Notes: a model not told the origin generated them from the letters alone. Counted from the stretch's first letter, positions 17,327-31,871 are shown. The stretch is 45,067 nucleotides of DNA from Gammaproteobacteria bacterium (GCA_022826505.1 JAJDUQ010000008.1:1-45067), one strand, 5' to 3'. Made by a program: numbers and translations.

Positions 17327-17998
17327 ATGATCGACGAGGGACACAGGCAGGAGGATGGAACGGCGGCTGAGACACCCGCCGGCCAGGCAGCGGCCCGGAG
17401 TGCCGCCCAGGCGGCGGATGGCGAAGCTGAGGATTCGGGGGTGGTGGCGGGACCACGCGAAGGTGCGGTTCCAGAGGACGCACCGTGCGATGCGGCCGAT
17501 GGACCAACTCCGGTCGCACACTCCGACGAGCCGAGCGAAGGTGTCGAGGACGAACTTGCGCAAGCGAGGCAGGCAGCGAAGGAGAATCTGGATCGCGCGT
17601 TGCGCGCTCAGGCGGAGTTGGAGAATGTGCGTCGGCGCATGGCCCGCGATGTCGAGCATGCTCACAAGTTCGCACTGGAACGATTCGTCTCCGAACTGCT
17701 TCCGGTCAAGGACAGCCTGGAGCTCGGGCTCACCGCCTCGGTCGAGAACGGCGCCGGAGTGGCCAGCATCGCGCAGGGCCTGGAGCTGACTCTGCGCATG
17801 CTCGAGCAGGCGATGGAAAAGTTCGGGGTCAAGATCCTCGACCCCGCCGGCGAACCCTTCGATCCGGAATTTCATCAGGCGATGACGATGCAGGAGAGCG
17901 ATACCGCCGAATCCGGGACGGTGCTCACGGTGGTGCAGAAGGGATGTCTGCTCAACGAGCGTCTGGTACGTCCGGCAATGGTCATCGTCGCGAAGTAG
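17327..17998 (+). CDS. grpE: Nucleotide exchange factor GrpE
   Basis: Releases ADP from DnaK in the Hsp70 cycle. The 223 residues begin with a long acidic, Ala/Gly-rich disordered segment (about residues 1-75). A coiled coil follows with ALRAQAELENVRRRMARD, then the beta-wing region with LPVKDSLELGL and FDPEFHQAMTM. The end reads GCLLNERLVRPAMVIVAK. The start was chosen at MIDEGHRQ because GGGAG lies just upstream; an in-frame ATG-less extension reaches 17267. It sits between hrcA and dnaK, each with its own candidate heat-shock promoter. Confidence 0.95.
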   Translation: MIDEGHRQEDGTAAETPAGQAAARSAAQAADGEAEDSGVVAGPREGAVPEDAPCDAADGPTPVAHSDEPSEGVEDELAQARQAAKENLDRALRAQAELENVRRRMARDVEHAHKFALERFVSELLPVKDSLELGLTASVENGAGVASIAQGLELTLRMLEQAMEKFGVKILDPAGEPFDPEFHQAMTMQESDTAESGTVLTVVQKGCLLNERLVRPAMVIVAK

Positions 17999-18011
17999 AC
18001 GTCTCGCGGGG

Positions 18012-18038
18012 TTGAAAGACAGCCAGTGAACCCAATAT
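18012..18038 (+). promoter_or_regulatory. Candidate sigma-32 (RpoH) promoter for dnaK
   Basis: TTGAAA at 18012-18017, a 13-bp gap, then CCCAATAT at 18031-18038, identical to the -10 octamer ahead of grpE. The predicted start point near 18045 gives a leader of about 68 nt before dnaK. Both elements and their spacing fit the RpoH consensus. Confidence 0.7.
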
Positions 18039-18112
18039 CCCGCCCGATCGAGATTCGGCGATTTCGTGCCGACATTCCATGACTCGAACGGATACCACCG
18101 GAGGCATCTGAG

Positions 18113-20056
18113 ATGGGCAAGATCATCGGCATTGACCTGGGCACCACGAATTCGTGCGTGGCGGTCATGGATGGAGACGCGGCGCGGGTGCTGGAGAACA
18201 GCGAGGGCGATCGCACGACCCCGTCCGTGGTGGCCTTCACGAAGGATGACGAGGTTCTGGTAGGACAATCAGCCAAGCGGCAGGCGGTCACCAATCCGAT
18301 CAACACCCTGTTCGCAATCAAGCGCCTCATAGGTCGTCGGTTCAAGGACGACGTCGTACAGCGAGACGCGGACATGGTGCCGTATCGAATCGTCGGCGCG
18401 GATAACGGCGATGCGTGGATCGAGGCCAAGGACAAGCGGATGGCGCCGCCGGAGGTCTCTGCCCGGGTGCTGCAGAAAATGAGGAAGACCGCAGAGGACT
18501 ATCTCAACGAGGAGATCAAGGAAGCGGTCATCACGGTGCCGGCCTATTTCAACGACTCGCAGCGTCAGGCGACGAAGGACGCAGGCCGTATCGCCGGCCT
18601 CGACGTGAAGCGGATCATCAACGAACCGACTGCTGCCGCACTCGCGTACGGAATGGACAAGCGCCGCGGCGACTCGAAGATCGCGGTCTACGATCTCGGC
18701 GGAGGTACATTCGACATCTCCATCATCGAGATCGCGGAAATTGACGGTGAGCACCAGTTCGAGGTGCTGTCGACGAACGGCGACACATTCCTTGGAGGCG
18801 AAGATTTCGACCTCCGCGTCATCGACTATCTCGCCGACGAATTCAGGAAGGAGTCCGGAATCGATCTTCACAGCGATCCACTGGCCCTGCAGCGACTGAA
18901 GGAAGCGGCCGAGAAGGCGAAAATCGAGCTGTCTTCGAGTCAGCAGACCGAAGTGAACCTGCCGTACATCACCGCCGACGCGAGCGGCCCGAAGCATCTG
19001 AACATGAAGCTGACACGCGCGAAGCTCGAGTCGCTGGTCGAGGACCTGATTGTGCGCACGATGGAACCGTGCCGGGTGGCGATGAAGGACGCCGGAACGA
19101 CGGGTTCGGACATCTCGGACGTCATCCTGGTCGGTGGCCAGACCCGCATGCCCAAGGTGCAGGAGATGGTGAAGTCCATCTTCGGCCAGGATCCTCGCCG
19201 AGACGTGAATCCGGACGAGGCGGTGGCGGTCGGCGCCGCAATACAGGCCGGGGTACTCGCCGGAGACGTGAAGGATGTGCTCCTCCTCGACGTGACGCCA
19301 CTCTCGCTGGGAATCGAGACCCTGGGTAGCGTGCTGACGAAGCTCATCGAGAAAAACACCACGATTCCAACCAAGCACTCGCAGGTCTTCTCCACCGCCG
19401 AGGACGGCCAGCACGCGGTGACCGTACACGTGTTGCAGGGCGAGCGTGAGCGAGCCTCGGGCAACAAGTCGCTGGGCCGGTTCGACCTCACCGACATCCC
19501 GCCAGCGCCGCGCGGAGTACCGCAAATCGAGGTGACATTCGACATCGATGCGAACGGCATTCTGAACGTTTCGGCCAAGGACAAGGCGACCGGCAAGGAA
19601 CAGTCAATCGTGATCCGGGCGTCCTCGGGATTGTCGGATGACGAGATCGAGCGCATGGTCAAGGACGCCGAGGCGCACGCGGACGAGGATCGCCGATTCC
19701 GCGAGCTGGTGGACACGAGAAACCAGGCCGATGGTCTGATTCACGCGACGAAGAAGTCGCTTGGCGATCTCGGCGACGACGCCGAAGAGCAGGAAAGGAA
19801 GGAGATCGAGGCGGCGATCGAGGCGCTCGAAACGGTCGTGTCCGGTGACGACAAGGCCGAGATCGAGGCGAAGATGCAAACCCTTGCCGAGCTCTCCGGA
19901 AAGCTCGCCGAACGTGCCTACCAGAAGACGCAGGGTGGAGGTGAGGACGGACCGCCGTCGGGTAGCGGTGGCGGCGGCGGTGCAGACACGGGACACGCGG
20001 GCTCCGACGATGTAGTGGATGCCGAATTCGAGGAAGTTCGCGACGACCGCCGCTGA
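18113..20056 (+). CDS. dnaK: Molecular chaperone DnaK (Hsp70)
   Basis: ATP-dependent chaperone that works with DnaJ and GrpE. It has 647 residues. The nucleotide-binding domain starts [20 protein letters not shown] and has the phosphate loop [12 protein letters not shown]. The linker [18 protein letters not shown] leads to the substrate-binding domain. The lid is helical, and the C-terminus is a Gly-rich segment followed by an acidic end ([10 protein letters not shown]). GGAGG stands 8 bp before the ATG. It is probably transcribed from its own sigma-32 promoter as well as from upstream; dnaJ follows after a 220-bp gap in which no gene or clear promoter is seen. Confidence 0.98.
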   Translation: MGKIIGIDLGTTNSCVAVMDGDAARVLENSEGDRTTPSVVAFTKDDEVLVGQSAKRQAVTNPINTLFAIKRLIGRRFKDDVVQRDADMVPYRIVGADNGDAWIEAKDKRMAPPEVSARVLQKMRKTAEDYLNEEIKEAVITVPAYFNDSQRQATKDAGRIAGLDVKRIINEPTAAALAYGMDKRRGDSKIAVYDLGGGTFDISIIEIAEIDGEHQFEVLSTNGDTFLGGEDFDLRVIDYLADEFRKESGIDLHSDPLALQRLKEAAEKAKIELSSSQQTEVNLPYITADASGPKHLNMKLTRAKLESLVEDLIVRTMEPCRVAMKDAGTTGSDISDVILVGGQTRMPKVQEMVKSIFGQDPRRDVNPDEAVAVGAAIQAGVLAGDVKDVLLLDVTPLSLGIETLGSVLTKLIEKNTTIPTKHSQVFSTAEDGQHAVTVHVLQGERERASGNKSLGRFDLTDIPPAPRGVPQIEVTFDIDANGILNVSAKDKATGKEQSIVIRASSGLSDDEIERMVKDAEAHADEDRRFRELVDTRNQADGLIHATKKSLGDLGDDAEEQERKEIEAAIEALETVVSGDDKAEIEAKMQTLAELSGKLAERAYQKTQGGGEDGPPSGSGGGGGADTGHAGSDDVVDAEFEEVRDDRR

Positions 20057-20276
20057 ACGTGTTGCGGCTCACAGGACGGACTCCGATCAAGCGAACGTTC
20101 GGGACGCCCCCCTGTCGGCGGCGCCCGAGCATCCGACCTCCGGTCGCGGTTCCGGCGCTGGTGCGGCACCGTCCGCTCAGATGGATGCGGGGAAACATGG
20201 AGGTACACTCGACACCATGACTGGATGGTGCGAGTCGACGGCTCCGGTTCCGGCGCACCGCGGATGACGGTGAGGC

Positions 20277-21395
20277 ATGACGAAACGGGATTACTACGAC
20301 GTACTGGGTGTGCCGCGAGACGCCGGGGACGCCGAGCTCAAGAATGCGTATCGCCGCCTGGCGATGAAACTGCATCCCGATCGCAATCCCGACGATTCCG
20401 AAGCGGAGGAGAGGTTCAAGGAGGCGAAGGAAGCCTACGACGTTCTTTCCGATCGACAGAAGCGGACCGCCTACGACCAGTTCGGTCACGCCGGAGTGGA
20501 GGCGGGAGGAAGCGGATTCTCGGGCGGTGCCGGATTCCGCGATATCTTCGACGACGTGTTCGGAGACATATTCGGCGGACGGGGCCGCGGACAGCGCGTC
20601 TACCGCGGCGCGGACCTTCGCTACGAGCTGGGCCTCGGGCTCGAGGAGGCTGTTTCGGGCACCACGTCGCAGATCCGGTTTCCCAGCGAATCCGTTTGCG
20701 AGTCCTGCTCCGGGACCGGCGCGGCATCCGGCAGCACGCCTTCCACGTGCGGGACGTGCGCCGGCCAGGGGCAGGTCCGCGTTCAACAGGGTTTCTTCTC
20801 GATTCAGCAGACCTGTCCGCGCTGTCATGGAGCGGGGACGGTCATCGCCGATCCGTGCGGCGAATGCCGGGGCCGAGGCAAGGTCCGACGAGAGAAGACA
20901 CTGTCGGTCACCATTCCGCCCGGAGTGGACACCGGCGATCGGATCCGGGTGGGCGGCGAGGGCCAGCCGGGTGAACGGGGTGGACCCCCTGGCGATCTCT
21001 ACGTCGAGATTCAGATACTCGAGCACCCCATCTTCGTGCGCGATGGCGCGAACCTGTACTGCGAGGTGCCGATCGGGTTTGCGATGGCCGCACTCGGTGG
21101 CGACATGGAGGTCCCGACTCTCGACGGACGCGTCAGTCTGAAGGTTCCGGCCGAGACCCAGAGTGGACGGCTGTTCAGACTGCGAGGAAAGGGAGTGCGG
21201 CCGGCGCGCGGTCCGGGACCCGGCGATCTCATCTGCAAGGTGACGGTGGAAACGCCGGTGAATCTGAGCGCACGCCAGAAGGAACTGCTGACCGAGCTCG
21301 ACGAATCGATGAAAGGCAGCCGCAGGACACACGATCCGAAGGCGACGTCATGGTTCGACTCCGTCAAGGAATTTTTCGAGGGCCTCAGAACTTGA
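20277..21395 (+). CDS. dnaJ: Chaperone protein DnaJ (Hsp40, type I)
   Basis: Stimulates DnaK ATP hydrolysis and delivers substrates. It has 372 residues. The J domain has HPD at 33-35, followed by a Gly/Phe-rich linker ([11 protein letters not shown]). The zinc-binding domain has all four repeats, [24 protein letters not shown] and CGECRGRG. Two beta-rich client domains and a C-terminal dimerisation part follow. Its stop overlaps the TTG start of dapB (TTGA), tying the chaperone and biosynthetic blocks into one transcript. Confidence 0.97.
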   Translation: MTKRDYYDVLGVPRDAGDAELKNAYRRLAMKLHPDRNPDDSEAEERFKEAKEAYDVLSDRQKRTAYDQFGHAGVEAGGSGFSGGAGFRDIFDDVFGDIFGGRGRGQRVYRGADLRYELGLGLEEAVSGTTSQIRFPSESVCESCSGTGAASGSTPSTCGTCAGQGQVRVQQGFFSIQQTCPRCHGAGTVIADPCGECRGRGKVRREKTLSVTIPPGVDTGDRIRVGGEGQPGERGGPPGDLYVEIQILEHPIFVRDGANLYCEVPIGFAMAALGGDMEVPTLDGRVSLKVPAETQSGRLFRLRGKGVRPARGPGPGDLICKVTVETPVNLSARQKELLTELDESMKGSRRTHDPKATSWFDSVKEFFEGLRT

Positions 21396-22228
21396 CCGTA
21401 CCGAGCAAAGAATCGGAAGCAGACACGATTTCAGTCGCCATCGTCGGAGCGGCGGGGCGAATGGGCCGGATGCTGGTACACGCGGTTCACGCCGAGGCCG
21501 ACATGTCGGTATCGGCTGCAGTGGAACGCGAAGGCGACCCCCTCGTCGGCGTGGATGCAGGTACGGCGGCCGGAATCGGGGAGATCGGCGTGACCATCGG
21601 GAGTTCGCTCGAACGCGCGCTCGCCGTCTCCGATGCATGCATCGACTTCACCCTGCCGGAGCCGACCGTGGACCACGCCGGGATGTGCCGCGCGCAACGC
21701 CGAGCCATGGTCATCGGGACCACGGGCCTGTCCCGGGATCAGCTCGCGGTCGTGAAGGAGGCCGCCAGCGACATCGCCATCGTGCATGCGCCCAACATGA
21801 GCGTCGGGGTCAACCTCTGCTTCAAGCTGCTGGACGTCGCAGCGCGTGCGCTCGGCGACAGCGTGGATATCGAAATCATCGAGGCGCACCACCGCAACAA
21901 GGTCGACGCACCGTCCGGAACCGCGGTGCGGATGGGCGAAATTCTCGCCGGTGCCCTGGATCGGAACCTCGCCGATTGCGCGGTCTACGGACGCGAAGGT
22001 CACACCGGTGTCCGTGACCGCAAGACTATCGGTTTCGAGACGATTCGTGCCGGTGACATCGTCAGCGAACATACCGTGATGTTCGCGGGGGACGGCGAGC
22101 GCATCGAATTGACGCATCGCGGCACGAGCCGGGCGAACTTCGCAGCGGGTGCGGTTCGGGCCGTGCGGTGGGCCGTCAGTCAGCCCTCCGGCCTTTACGA
22201 CATGCAGGACATCATCGGCCTGCGTTGA
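21392..22228 (+). CDS. dapB: 4-hydroxy-tetrahydrodipicolinate reductase
   Basis: NAD(P)H-dependent reductase of the diaminopimelate/lysine pathway, supplying peptidoglycan and protein synthesis. From the TTG at 21392, which overlaps the dnaJ stop, the product has 278 residues (E. coli 273). The Rossmann motif is [13 protein letters not shown]. The catalytic region is [15 protein letters not shown], and the C-terminal GRTS-like text reads [16 protein letters not shown]. The open frame goes back to 21350 inside dnaJ. The stop overlaps the ATG of carA by one base (TGATG). Confidence 0.95.
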   Translation: MTVPSKESEADTISVAIVGAAGRMGRMLVHAVHAEADMSVSAAVEREGDPLVGVDAGTAAGIGEIGVTIGSSLERALAVSDACIDFTLPEPTVDHAGMCRAQRRAMVIGTTGLSRDQLAVVKEAASDIAIVHAPNMSVGVNLCFKLLDVAARALGDSVDIEIIEAHHRNKVDAPSGTAVRMGEILAGALDRNLADCAVYGREGHTGVRDRKTIGFETIRAGDIVSEHTVMFAGDGERIELTHRGTSRANFAAGAVRAVRWAVSQPSGLYDMQDIIGLR

Positions 22229-23436
22229 TGGGGACCCCAATCGAGGCGCTGCTCGCCCTCGAAGACGGCAGCCTGTTTGCCGGCGATGCCATCGGCGCCC
22301 TTGGCGTGGCGACGGGCGAGGTGGTGTTCAATACGGCGATGACCGGGTATCAGGAGATCCTCACCGATCCTTCCTACTGCCGACAGATCGTCGCTCTGAC
22401 CTGTCCACACATCGGAAACGTCGGCACGAATTACGAGGACGAGGAGAGTCGCCGGGCCTTCGCCAGCGGACTCGTCGTGCGGGACGTGCCGATACAAGCA
22501 AGCAACTGGCGGTCGCGCACCTCGTTGACGGCATGTCTTCAGCGCCACGGGGTGATCGGGCTGGCCGGAATCGACACGCGCCGATTGACGCGGCTGCTGC
22601 GCGAGAAAGGCGCCCTTGCCGGAACAATCGTCGCGGGAACGGATATCGACACCACGGCGGCTGTCGCCGCAGCTCGCGATTTTCCGGGACTCGGCGGGAT
22701 GGATCTCGCTCGCGTGGTCAGTATCGACAAGCCGTACGAGTGGACGGATGGACCGTGGACGGGCACGCACGGTTTCCGACTCCCGGAGCCGGGTACGCTG
22801 TCATGGCGGGTGGTCGCATACGATTTCGGGATCAAGCGCAACATTCTGCGCTCCCTCGTCTCCCGAGGTTGTCGGGTCGAGGTCGTGCCGGCCCGGACAT
22901 CGGCGCGGGAAGTGCTGTCGCGGTCGCCGCATGGCGTGTTTCTCTCCAACGGTCCAGGTGACCCGGAACCATGCGGTTACGCAATCGATGCGATTCGGCA
23001 ACTGCTGGAGCGAGAGATTCCGATCTTCGGAATCTGTCTTGGCCATCAATTGCTCGCACTTGCAAGCGGGGCACGGACGATGAAGATGAAGTTCGGTCAC
23101 CATGGCGCGAACCATCCAGTGGCTCACCTGGACTCCGGGCGAATTCTCATCACCAGCCAGAATCATGGGTTCGCGGTCGACGAATCCAGCCTTCCCGAAA
23201 ATCTCGTGGTGACGCACCGATCGTTGTTCGACGGTACGATTCAGGGACTGTGCCGCAACGACGTTCCCGCGGTGAGTTTCCAGGGCCACCCGGAGGCGAG
23301 CCCCGGTCCGCACGACCCCGGACATCTGTTCGACCAATTCATCGAAATGATGGCGGCGCGGGCTCGGTCACGGCCCGCGTTCGCTACACAGCCCGTCGGC
23401 GAGACACCCGACACGACACCGCGGCCACAGCGGTAA
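22228..23436 (+). CDS. carA: Carbamoyl-phosphate synthase small subunit (glutaminase)
   Basis: Hydrolyses glutamine and channels ammonia to CarB for arginine and pyrimidine synthesis. It has 402 residues. The N-terminal domain has [18 protein letters not shown] and [12 protein letters not shown]. The class I amidotransferase domain has the nucleophile Cys in [13 protein letters not shown] and the His/Glu pair in [14 protein letters not shown]. The C-terminal 25 residues are Pro/Arg-rich and variable. A 136-bp gap, with no evident terminator, separates it from carB. Confidence 0.97.
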   Translation: MGTPIEALLALEDGSLFAGDAIGALGVATGEVVFNTAMTGYQEILTDPSYCRQIVALTCPHIGNVGTNYEDEESRRAFASGLVVRDVPIQASNWRSRTSLTACLQRHGVIGLAGIDTRRLTRLLREKGALAGTIVAGTDIDTTAAVAAARDFPGLGGMDLARVVSIDKPYEWTDGPWTGTHGFRLPEPGTLSWRVVAYDFGIKRNILRSLVSRGCRVEVVPARTSAREVLSRSPHGVFLSNGPGDPEPCGYAIDAIRQLLEREIPIFGICLGHQLLALASGARTMKMKFGHHGANHPVAHLDSGRILITSQNHGFAVDESSLPENLVVTHRSLFDGTIQGLCRNDVPAVSFQGHPEASPGPHDPGHLFDQFIEMMAARARSRPAFATQPVGETPDTTPRPQR

Positions 23437-23572
23437 CCGGGCGGGGCTGACGGCACATGGTTATCGGAAGCAGACGACCTTCGATGTACATCGCCCCGGC
23501 CGGTATTTCGATTTCGAGGACGGCGCGGGGTCCGTGGACCGTGCCTGGACCTTCCGACGAGAGATCAATGCG

Positions 23573-26793
<3,221 letters not shown>

Positions 26794-26797
<4 letters not shown>

Positions 26798-27270
26798 ACC
26801 GGCGCCCCCTGACGAAAGACGGAGCCGCCAGACTTCGCGATGAGCTGAAGGAGCTCAAGTCGGAGGCTCGACCGAAAATAATTCGTGCTATCGCGGAAGC
26901 CCGCGCGCACGGCGACCTTCGCGAGAACGCCGAGTACCACGCGGCGAAGGAGCAACAGGGCTTCATCGAAGGACGAATTGCAGAAATCGAGGGATGGCTC
27001 GGCGCGGCGGAGATTATCGACCCCCGGACCGTCGATGGTGGCGGAAGGGTGGTGTTCGGGGCAACAGTCGAACTCGCGCGCATTTCGACCGGTGCGCAGG
27101 CGCAATACCAGATTGTCGGTGACGTGGAAGCAGACATCCACATGGGCCTCATCTCGATCAGCTCGCCGCTCGCCCGAGCGCTAATCGGCAAGGAAGAAGG
27201 TGACATCGTCACCGTCATCGCGCCGGACGGGGAGATTGAATACGAGATCCTCTCCGTCGGGTATTGCTGA
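26794..27270 (+). CDS. greA: Transcription elongation factor GreA
   Basis: Binds the RNA polymerase secondary channel and stimulates cleavage of backtracked RNA. It has 158 residues. The N-terminal coiled coil carries the catalytic acidic tip, with [20 protein letters not shown] typical of GreA. The C-terminal globular domain ends in [19 protein letters not shown]. The GTG start overlaps the carB stop, so the gene is translationally coupled; carAB-greA is a conserved gammaproteobacterial order. Confidence 0.96.
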
Positions 27271-27369
27271 TCGAGCCACGGCCTCGCCCGTCGGCAAGGA
27301 AGCGTGCCACCCGGACATACGGGCGACCGCGCGGTCATACGCCGACGAAGTTCTCCGGGGACGGTGGAT

Positions 27370-28056
27370 GTGAAGCGCAGGAGCGGAAAGTGGCGACGCA
27401 TGCGCGAAGACGACGCGTTCTTCCACGAAGCACGCCGGCGCGGGCTGCGGTCGCGGGCCGCGCTCAAGCTGGAAGCCATCAATGCACGCGATCGTCTGTT
27501 CCGCAATGCGCGGGTGGTCGTCGACCTGGGTGCCGCGCCGGGTGGATGGTCCCAGGTGGCACGCAGCGCTCTCCCCTCCGATGCACGTGTCGTCGCCCTG
27601 GACATCCTCGAGATGGAACCGCTGCCGGGAGTCGAGTTCATTCGCGGAGACTTCCGGCAGGCGGACGTGCTCGAACGGCTGGAAGCGAGCGTCACTCGAC
27701 GGGCGGTCGACCTTGTAATGTCGGACATGGCGCCCAATCTGAGCGGCATGAAGGTGAACGACCAGGCCCGGTGGCGCGAACTCGCCGATTCCGCCGCCGG
27801 ATTCGCACTTGGAACTCTCGAGCACGACGGCGCGTTCCTCGTGAAGCTGTTTCAGGGGGAGGAGACGGAGTCGTACCTGCGGGTTCTGCGCGAACGGTTC
27901 GCGAGCGTGGTGGTCAGAAAACCCGCCGCATCGAGAAAGCAGTCCAGCGAGATCTATGCACTGGCGCGTGGTCCGAGGAACGCCGGAGGTGCGGTCGATA
28001 ACCGAGCGTCGTTACCGTACTCGACACTCGGCGCGACGAACGCTGCCACCGAATGA
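27370..28056 (+). CDS. rlmE: 23S rRNA (uridine-2'-O-)methyltransferase RlmE
   Basis: Methylates U2552 of 23S rRNA in the peptidyl-transferase A loop; heat-shock induced in E. coli. From the GTG at 27370 the product has 228 residues. The SAM motif is VVDLGAAPGGWSQVA, and the K-D-K-E tetrad falls at Lys33, Asp119, Lys159 and Glu194, each five below the E. coli numbering. This supports the chosen start; other in-frame starts are at 27364 and 27304. The usual upstream neighbour yhbY is not present between greA and rlmE. Confidence 0.94.
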   Translation: MKRRSGKWRRMREDDAFFHEARRRGLRSRAALKLEAINARDRLFRNARVVVDLGAAPGGWSQVARSALPSDARVVALDILEMEPLPGVEFIRGDFRQADVLERLEASVTRRAVDLVMSDMAPNLSGMKVNDQARWRELADSAAGFALGTLEHDGAFLVKLFQGEETESYLRVLRERFASVVVRKPAASRKQSSEIYALARGPRNAGGAVDNRASLPYSTLGATNAATE

Positions 28057-28424
28057 CCGAAATGGAACCAAATGGCGCGAGGTACGCGAATTGCCGCGCC
28101 CATACGACGTGTGGCACGGGGGCACGGCAGCGTGCACGGGCCGAGGCAGGTGCGAAACCGTCGAGGCATGTCGACGGGACGCGGATGGCCGCGGTCAAAC
28201 CAAACCGATTCCATGCGGGCACATGCTGGTATAGTGTCGGACCCGCTCGATTCATGTGGACGTGGGCGCTTTCACAGGCGACAATCGAGATTGGAACCGT
28301 ACACGGATTCAGTAAGTTACGCTGCCACGTAAATGTAGCCTCGGCGGTTTGGACCGGTGACGACGAGCGGGTGTGAGCATCACGGGAGCAACGACCCCCA
28401 CTGCAGGCACCAACAGTGAGCAAC
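28057..28424. other. Intergenic region between rlmE and ftsH
   Basis: 368 bp with no supportable gene; the small open frames lack family features and neither strand encodes a YhbY-like protein. It contains the extended -10 promoter listed separately. The last 150 bp are less GC-rich than the surroundings and probably form the ftsH leader. No terminator hairpin with a T-run was seen. Confidence 0.5.
28227..28235 (+). promoter_or_regulatory. Extended -10 promoter element upstream of ftsH
   Basis: TGG followed by TATAGT (28230-28235) is a textbook extended -10 (TGn-TATAAT with one mismatch). No good -35 is present at 17 bp, which is allowed for extended -10 promoters. It would give a leader of about 180 nt to the ftsH ATG. 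No RpoH-type element was found here, although ftsH is heat-induced in E. coli. Confidence 0.5.
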
Positions 28425-30353
28425 ATGGCAAAAAATCTGATTCTCTGGGTGGTCATCGCCCTGGTGCTGATGTCCGTCTTCAACAACTTCGGTCCGCGTC
28501 GGACTGGGTCCGAGCAGATTGACTACTCCCGTTTCATCGCTGACGTGAAGCAGGGACGGGTCCAGAAGGTCATCATCGAAGGTCGCAACATTCAAGGCGT
28601 GCTGCAGACCGGCGAGCGGTTCAGCACGTATACCCCGGAAACCGACAACAAGGCATTGGTCGGTGATCTGCTGGAGAACGGTGTCGTCATCGATGCGCGA
28701 CCACCAGAGCAGCAATCGCTGCTGATGCAGATATTCATCTCGTGGTTCCCGATGCTGCTGCTCATCGGCGTGTGGATCTTCTTCATGCGCCAGATGCAGG
28801 GCGGCGCCGGCGGACGGGGCGCGCTGTCGTTCGGCAAGAGTCGGGCGCGGCTGCTCGGGGAAGATCAGGTCAAGGTGACGTTCTCGGACGTCGCCGGAGT
28901 CGACGAAGCCAAGGAGGAAGTCGCTGAACTCGTGGACTTCCTGCGTGATCCCGCAAAGTTCCAGAAACTGGGCGGAAAGATCCCACGCGGCGTGCTGATG
29001 GTCGGTTCGCCCGGAACCGGCAAGACATTGCTCGCTCGCGCCATTGCGGGCGAGGCGAAGGTTCCATTCTTCACGATCTCCGGCTCGGATTTCGTCGAGA
29101 TGTTCGTCGGTGTCGGTGCATCACGAGTGCGCGACATGTTCGAGCAGGCCAAGAAACACGCACCGTGCATCATCTTCATCGACGAGATCGATGCAGTCGG
29201 GCGCCACCGAGGTGCGGGCCTGGGCGGAGGCCACGACGAGCGAGAGCAGACTCTCAATCAGTTGCTGGTCGAGATGGATGGATTCGAGGGTAACGAGGGG
29301 ATCATCGTCATTGCGGCGACCAACCGCCCCGATGTGCTCGATCCGGCCCTGCTCCGTCCGGGACGCTTCGATCGCCAAGTCGTCGTTCCGCTTCCGGACA
29401 TACGTGGCCGCGAACAGATCCTCAAGGTCCACATGCGCAAGATTCCGCTCGACCGTGATGTCGAGCCGAGTGTCATCGCGCGTGGTACACCGGGGTTCTC
29501 CGGGGCCGATCTTGCGAATCTGGTCAACGAAGCTGCCCTGTTTGCGGCGCGTGCCAATCGGCGTACCGTCGACATGGAGCAGTTCGAGAAGGCGAAGGAC
29601 AAGATCATGATGGGCTCGGAACGGCGCTCGATGGTGATGAGTGACGACGAGAAACGTCTCACCGCATACCATGAGGCAGGCCATGCGATTGTCGGACTGC
29701 TGGTGCCGTCTCACGATCCAGTCTACAAGGTCACCATCATCCCGCGCGGACGCGCACTGGGCGTGACGATGTTCCTCCCCGAAGAAGACCGTTACAGCTT
29801 CAGCAAGGAACGGCTTGAAAGTCAGATTTCGAGTCTCTTTGGAGGGCGAATTGCGGAGGAGCTGGTGTTCGGCCCGGACAGCGTCACCACCGGAGCGAGT
29901 AACGACATCCAGCGTGCAACCGAGCTTGCACGCAACATGGTGACAAGATGGGGACTGTCCGAACGACTCGGTCCGTTGACGTACAGCGAAGAAGAGGGCG
30001 AGGTATTCCTGGGGCATAGTGTCACCCAGCACAAGACAGTCTCGGATCAGACGCAGGATCTCATCGACGAGGAAGTGCGCAGCATCATCGATCGGAACTA
30101 CCAGCGCTCGACGAAAATTCTGGAGGAGAACGAACAACGGCTCCATGTCATGGCGAGTGCGCTGATTCGCTACGAGACGATTGATGTCGAACAGATCAAG
30201 GACATCATGGAAGGCCGTGAGCCGAGACCTCCACAGGATTGGTCGGATCAGTCTCCGCCGGGCGGTGATTCGCCGGCTGTGGAGGATGAGGATGACGGTG
30301 AGCAATCCCCTTCCGGATCGGGCTCGATTGGAGGACCCGCGAGTCTTCACTGA
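28425..30353 (+). CDS. ftsH: ATP-dependent zinc metalloprotease FtsH
   Basis: Inner-membrane AAA+ protease that degrades regulatory and damaged membrane proteins. It has 642 residues from the ATG giving [19 protein letters not shown], very close to the E. coli start; a GTG at 28416 would add three residues. Two membrane segments lie at about 4-20 and 105-121. Walker A is GSPGTGKT at 194-201 (Ser where most have Pro), Walker B is [11 protein letters not shown], and the second region of homology is [19 protein letters not shown]. The zinc site is HEAGH, and the C-terminus is acidic and disordered. folP, normally between ftsH and glmM, is missing. Confidence 0.97.
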   Translation: MAKNLILWVVIALVLMSVFNNFGPRRTGSEQIDYSRFIADVKQGRVQKVIIEGRNIQGVLQTGERFSTYTPETDNKALVGDLLENGVVIDARPPEQQSLLMQIFISWFPMLLLIGVWIFFMRQMQGGAGGRGALSFGKSRARLLGEDQVKVTFSDVAGVDEAKEEVAELVDFLRDPAKFQKLGGKIPRGVLMVGSPGTGKTLLARAIAGEAKVPFFTISGSDFVEMFVGVGASRVRDMFEQAKKHAPCIIFIDEIDAVGRHRGAGLGGGHDEREQTLNQLLVEMDGFEGNEGIIVIAATNRPDVLDPALLRPGRFDRQVVVPLPDIRGREQILKVHMRKIPLDRDVEPSVIARGTPGFSGADLANLVNEAALFAARANRRTVDMEQFEKAKDKIMMGSERRSMVMSDDEKRLTAYHEAGHAIVGLLVPSHDPVYKVTIIPRGRALGVTMFLPEEDRYSFSKERLESQISSLFGGRIAEELVFGPDSVTTGASNDIQRATELARNMVTRWGLSERLGPLTYSEEEGEVFLGHSVTQHKTVSDQTQDLIDEEVRSIIDRNYQRSTKILEENEQRLHVMASALIRYETIDVEQIKDIMEGREPRPPQDWSDQSPPGGDSPAVEDEDDGEQSPSGSGSIGGPASLH

Positions 30354-30358
30354 CATAT

Positions 30359-30381
30359 CGTGCGACAGCGCCCGTCGCACG
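30359..30381 (+). terminator. Hairpin just after ftsH
   Basis: CGTGCGAC (30359-30366) pairs with GTCGCACG (30374-30381) over a 7-nt loop, beginning 5 bases after the ftsH stop. It is followed by a pyrimidine stretch (catcttctcc) rather than a true T-run. It could be a weak terminator or an mRNA 3'-end stabiliser before glmM. Confidence 0.35.
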
Positions 30382-30524
30382 CATCTTCTCCATCATCGCC
30401 GACTGTGTCGCATTCTCGCGGTTGGTCCATTTTCTGCGTCGCCCAATGCGTCCGTTGGTTCTCGAGGGCCGATCAGCTCGCGAGCATCGAAAATCGATGA
30501 CGTGTGGGCCGGTTGACCATCCGG

Positions 30525-31871
30525 ATGCAGAAGTACTTTGGCACCGACGGCATTCGCGGCAAAGTCGGCACGCCTCCGATCACCACGGATTTCTTCCTGA
30601 AACTCGGGTGGGCCGCCGGGTCGGTACTGGCCGGGGGAAAACGGGGCAAGATCGTCATCGGCAAGGACACGCGCATCTCGGGCTACATGTTCGAGTCGGC
30701 GCTCGAGGCTGGACTCACCGCGGCCGGAGTGGATGTGGTGCTGGTCGGGCCGATGCCGACCCCTGCGGTTGCCTATTTGACTCGCACTTTGCGCGCCACG
30801 GCGGGGATCGTGATCAGCGCTTCACACAACCCGTATTCCGATAACGGCATCAAATTCTTCACCGGGGATGGCGGCAAGCTGTCCGATGGTGTCGAGCTCG
30901 CAATCGAAGCGGCCGTCGATAGCACCATGCGGACGGTGCGGAGTATCGATATCGGCAAGGCGGTCAGGGTCGACGACGCCTCGGGACGGTACATCGAATT
31001 CTGCAAGAGCACGGTACCCCCTGATTTGACGTTGCGGGGGCTGCGGATCGTCGTCGACTGTGCCCATGGCGCAACGTATCACATTGCACCAAGTGTCTTT
31101 CTGGAACTGGGCGCGGAGGTGGTGTCGATTGGTTGTACACCCAACGGGCTGAACATCAACGATGGCGTCGGTCCGCTGGTTCCGGACGCACTGCGCAACG
31201 CAGTTCGAGAGCACCGCGCGGATCTTGGAGTTGCGTTCGATGGCGACGGTGATCGGGTCATCATGGTGGATGCCGACGGGGCAACTGTTGACGGAGACGA
31301 GCTTCTCTTCATCATCGCCGAGGATCGCCATGCAGACGGTCTTCTCGATGGCTCGGTGGTCGGAACCGTCATGACGAATCGCGGGCTCGAGGAGGCACTG
31401 AAATTGCTGGGCGTCGGCTTTCGACGAGCGAAAGTCGGTGACCGGTACGTCATGGAGATGATGCGCGAGCATGGTGCCCTCATTGGGGGCGAGACTTCGG
31501 GACACATCATCTGTTTCGATCGCACGACGACTGGCGACGGAATCATTTCCGCTCTCCAGGTACTCCATGCTCTGGTGCGGACCGGACGAACGCTGAGCGA
31601 GGCCAGGAGCCGCATGTCGAAGTATCCGCAGACGACTCGTAACATTCCCATCGCAGGACACATTGACCTCGAATCGGACGATGCTCTCCGCACCGCGGTC
31701 GCGGAGGCGGAGGCGGGTCTGGGAACCGATGGGCGGGTGCTGCTTCGGCAGTCCGGAACCGAGCCGCTTGTACGCGTCATGGTCGAGGGAACATCGCTTG
31801 CTGCCGTAAGGAGACAGGCGGATCGGCTTGCAGACGCAGTCTCGGCCACGGCGGCGACTTCCAAACGGTGA
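30525..31871 (+). CDS. glmM: Phosphoglucosamine mutase
   Basis: Converts glucosamine-6-phosphate to glucosamine-1-phosphate for UDP-GlcNAc, peptidoglycan and LPS synthesis. From the ATG at 30525 it has 448 residues and starts [15 protein letters not shown]. The active-site phosphoserine is Ser100 in [14 protein letters not shown]. The metal loop is [12 protein letters not shown], the sugar loop GGETSGHI and the phosphate loop [18 protein letters not shown] at 30504 would add seven residues. Its stop overlaps the GTG of ppsR (GTGA). The usual tpiA-secG neighbours are absent. Confidence 0.95.
   Translation: MQKYFGTDGIRGKVGTPPITTDFFLKLGWAAGSVLAGGKRGKIVIGKDTRISGYMFESALEAGLTAAGVDVVLVGPMPTPAVAYLTRTLRATAGIVISASHNPYSDNGIKFFTGDGGKLSDGVELAIEAAVDSTMRTVRSIDIGKAVRVDDASGRYIEFCKSTVPPDLTLRGLRIVVDCAHGATYHIAPSVFLELGAEVVSIGCTPNGLNINDGVGPLVPDALRNAVREHRADLGVAFDGDGDRVIMVDADGATVDGDELLFIIAEDRHADGLLDGSVVGTVMTNRGLEEALKLLGVGFRRAKVGDRYVMEMMREHGALIGGETSGHIICFDRTTTGDGIISALQVLHALVRTGRTLSEARSRMSKYPQTTRNIPIAGHIDLESDDALRTAVAEAEAGLGTDGRVLLRQSGTEPLVRVMVEGTSLAAVRRQADRLADAVSATAATSKR

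Noticed and set aside
20092-20101. Palindrome CGAACGTTCG in the dnaK-dnaJ gap as an operator
   Set aside because: A short isolated 10-bp palindrome with no promoter near it and no match to a known operator.
28057-28424. A hidden yhbY or small protein gene between rlmE and ftsH
   Set aside because: Small frames on both strands lack the CRM-domain sequence of YhbY and any ribosome-binding site with a plausible product.
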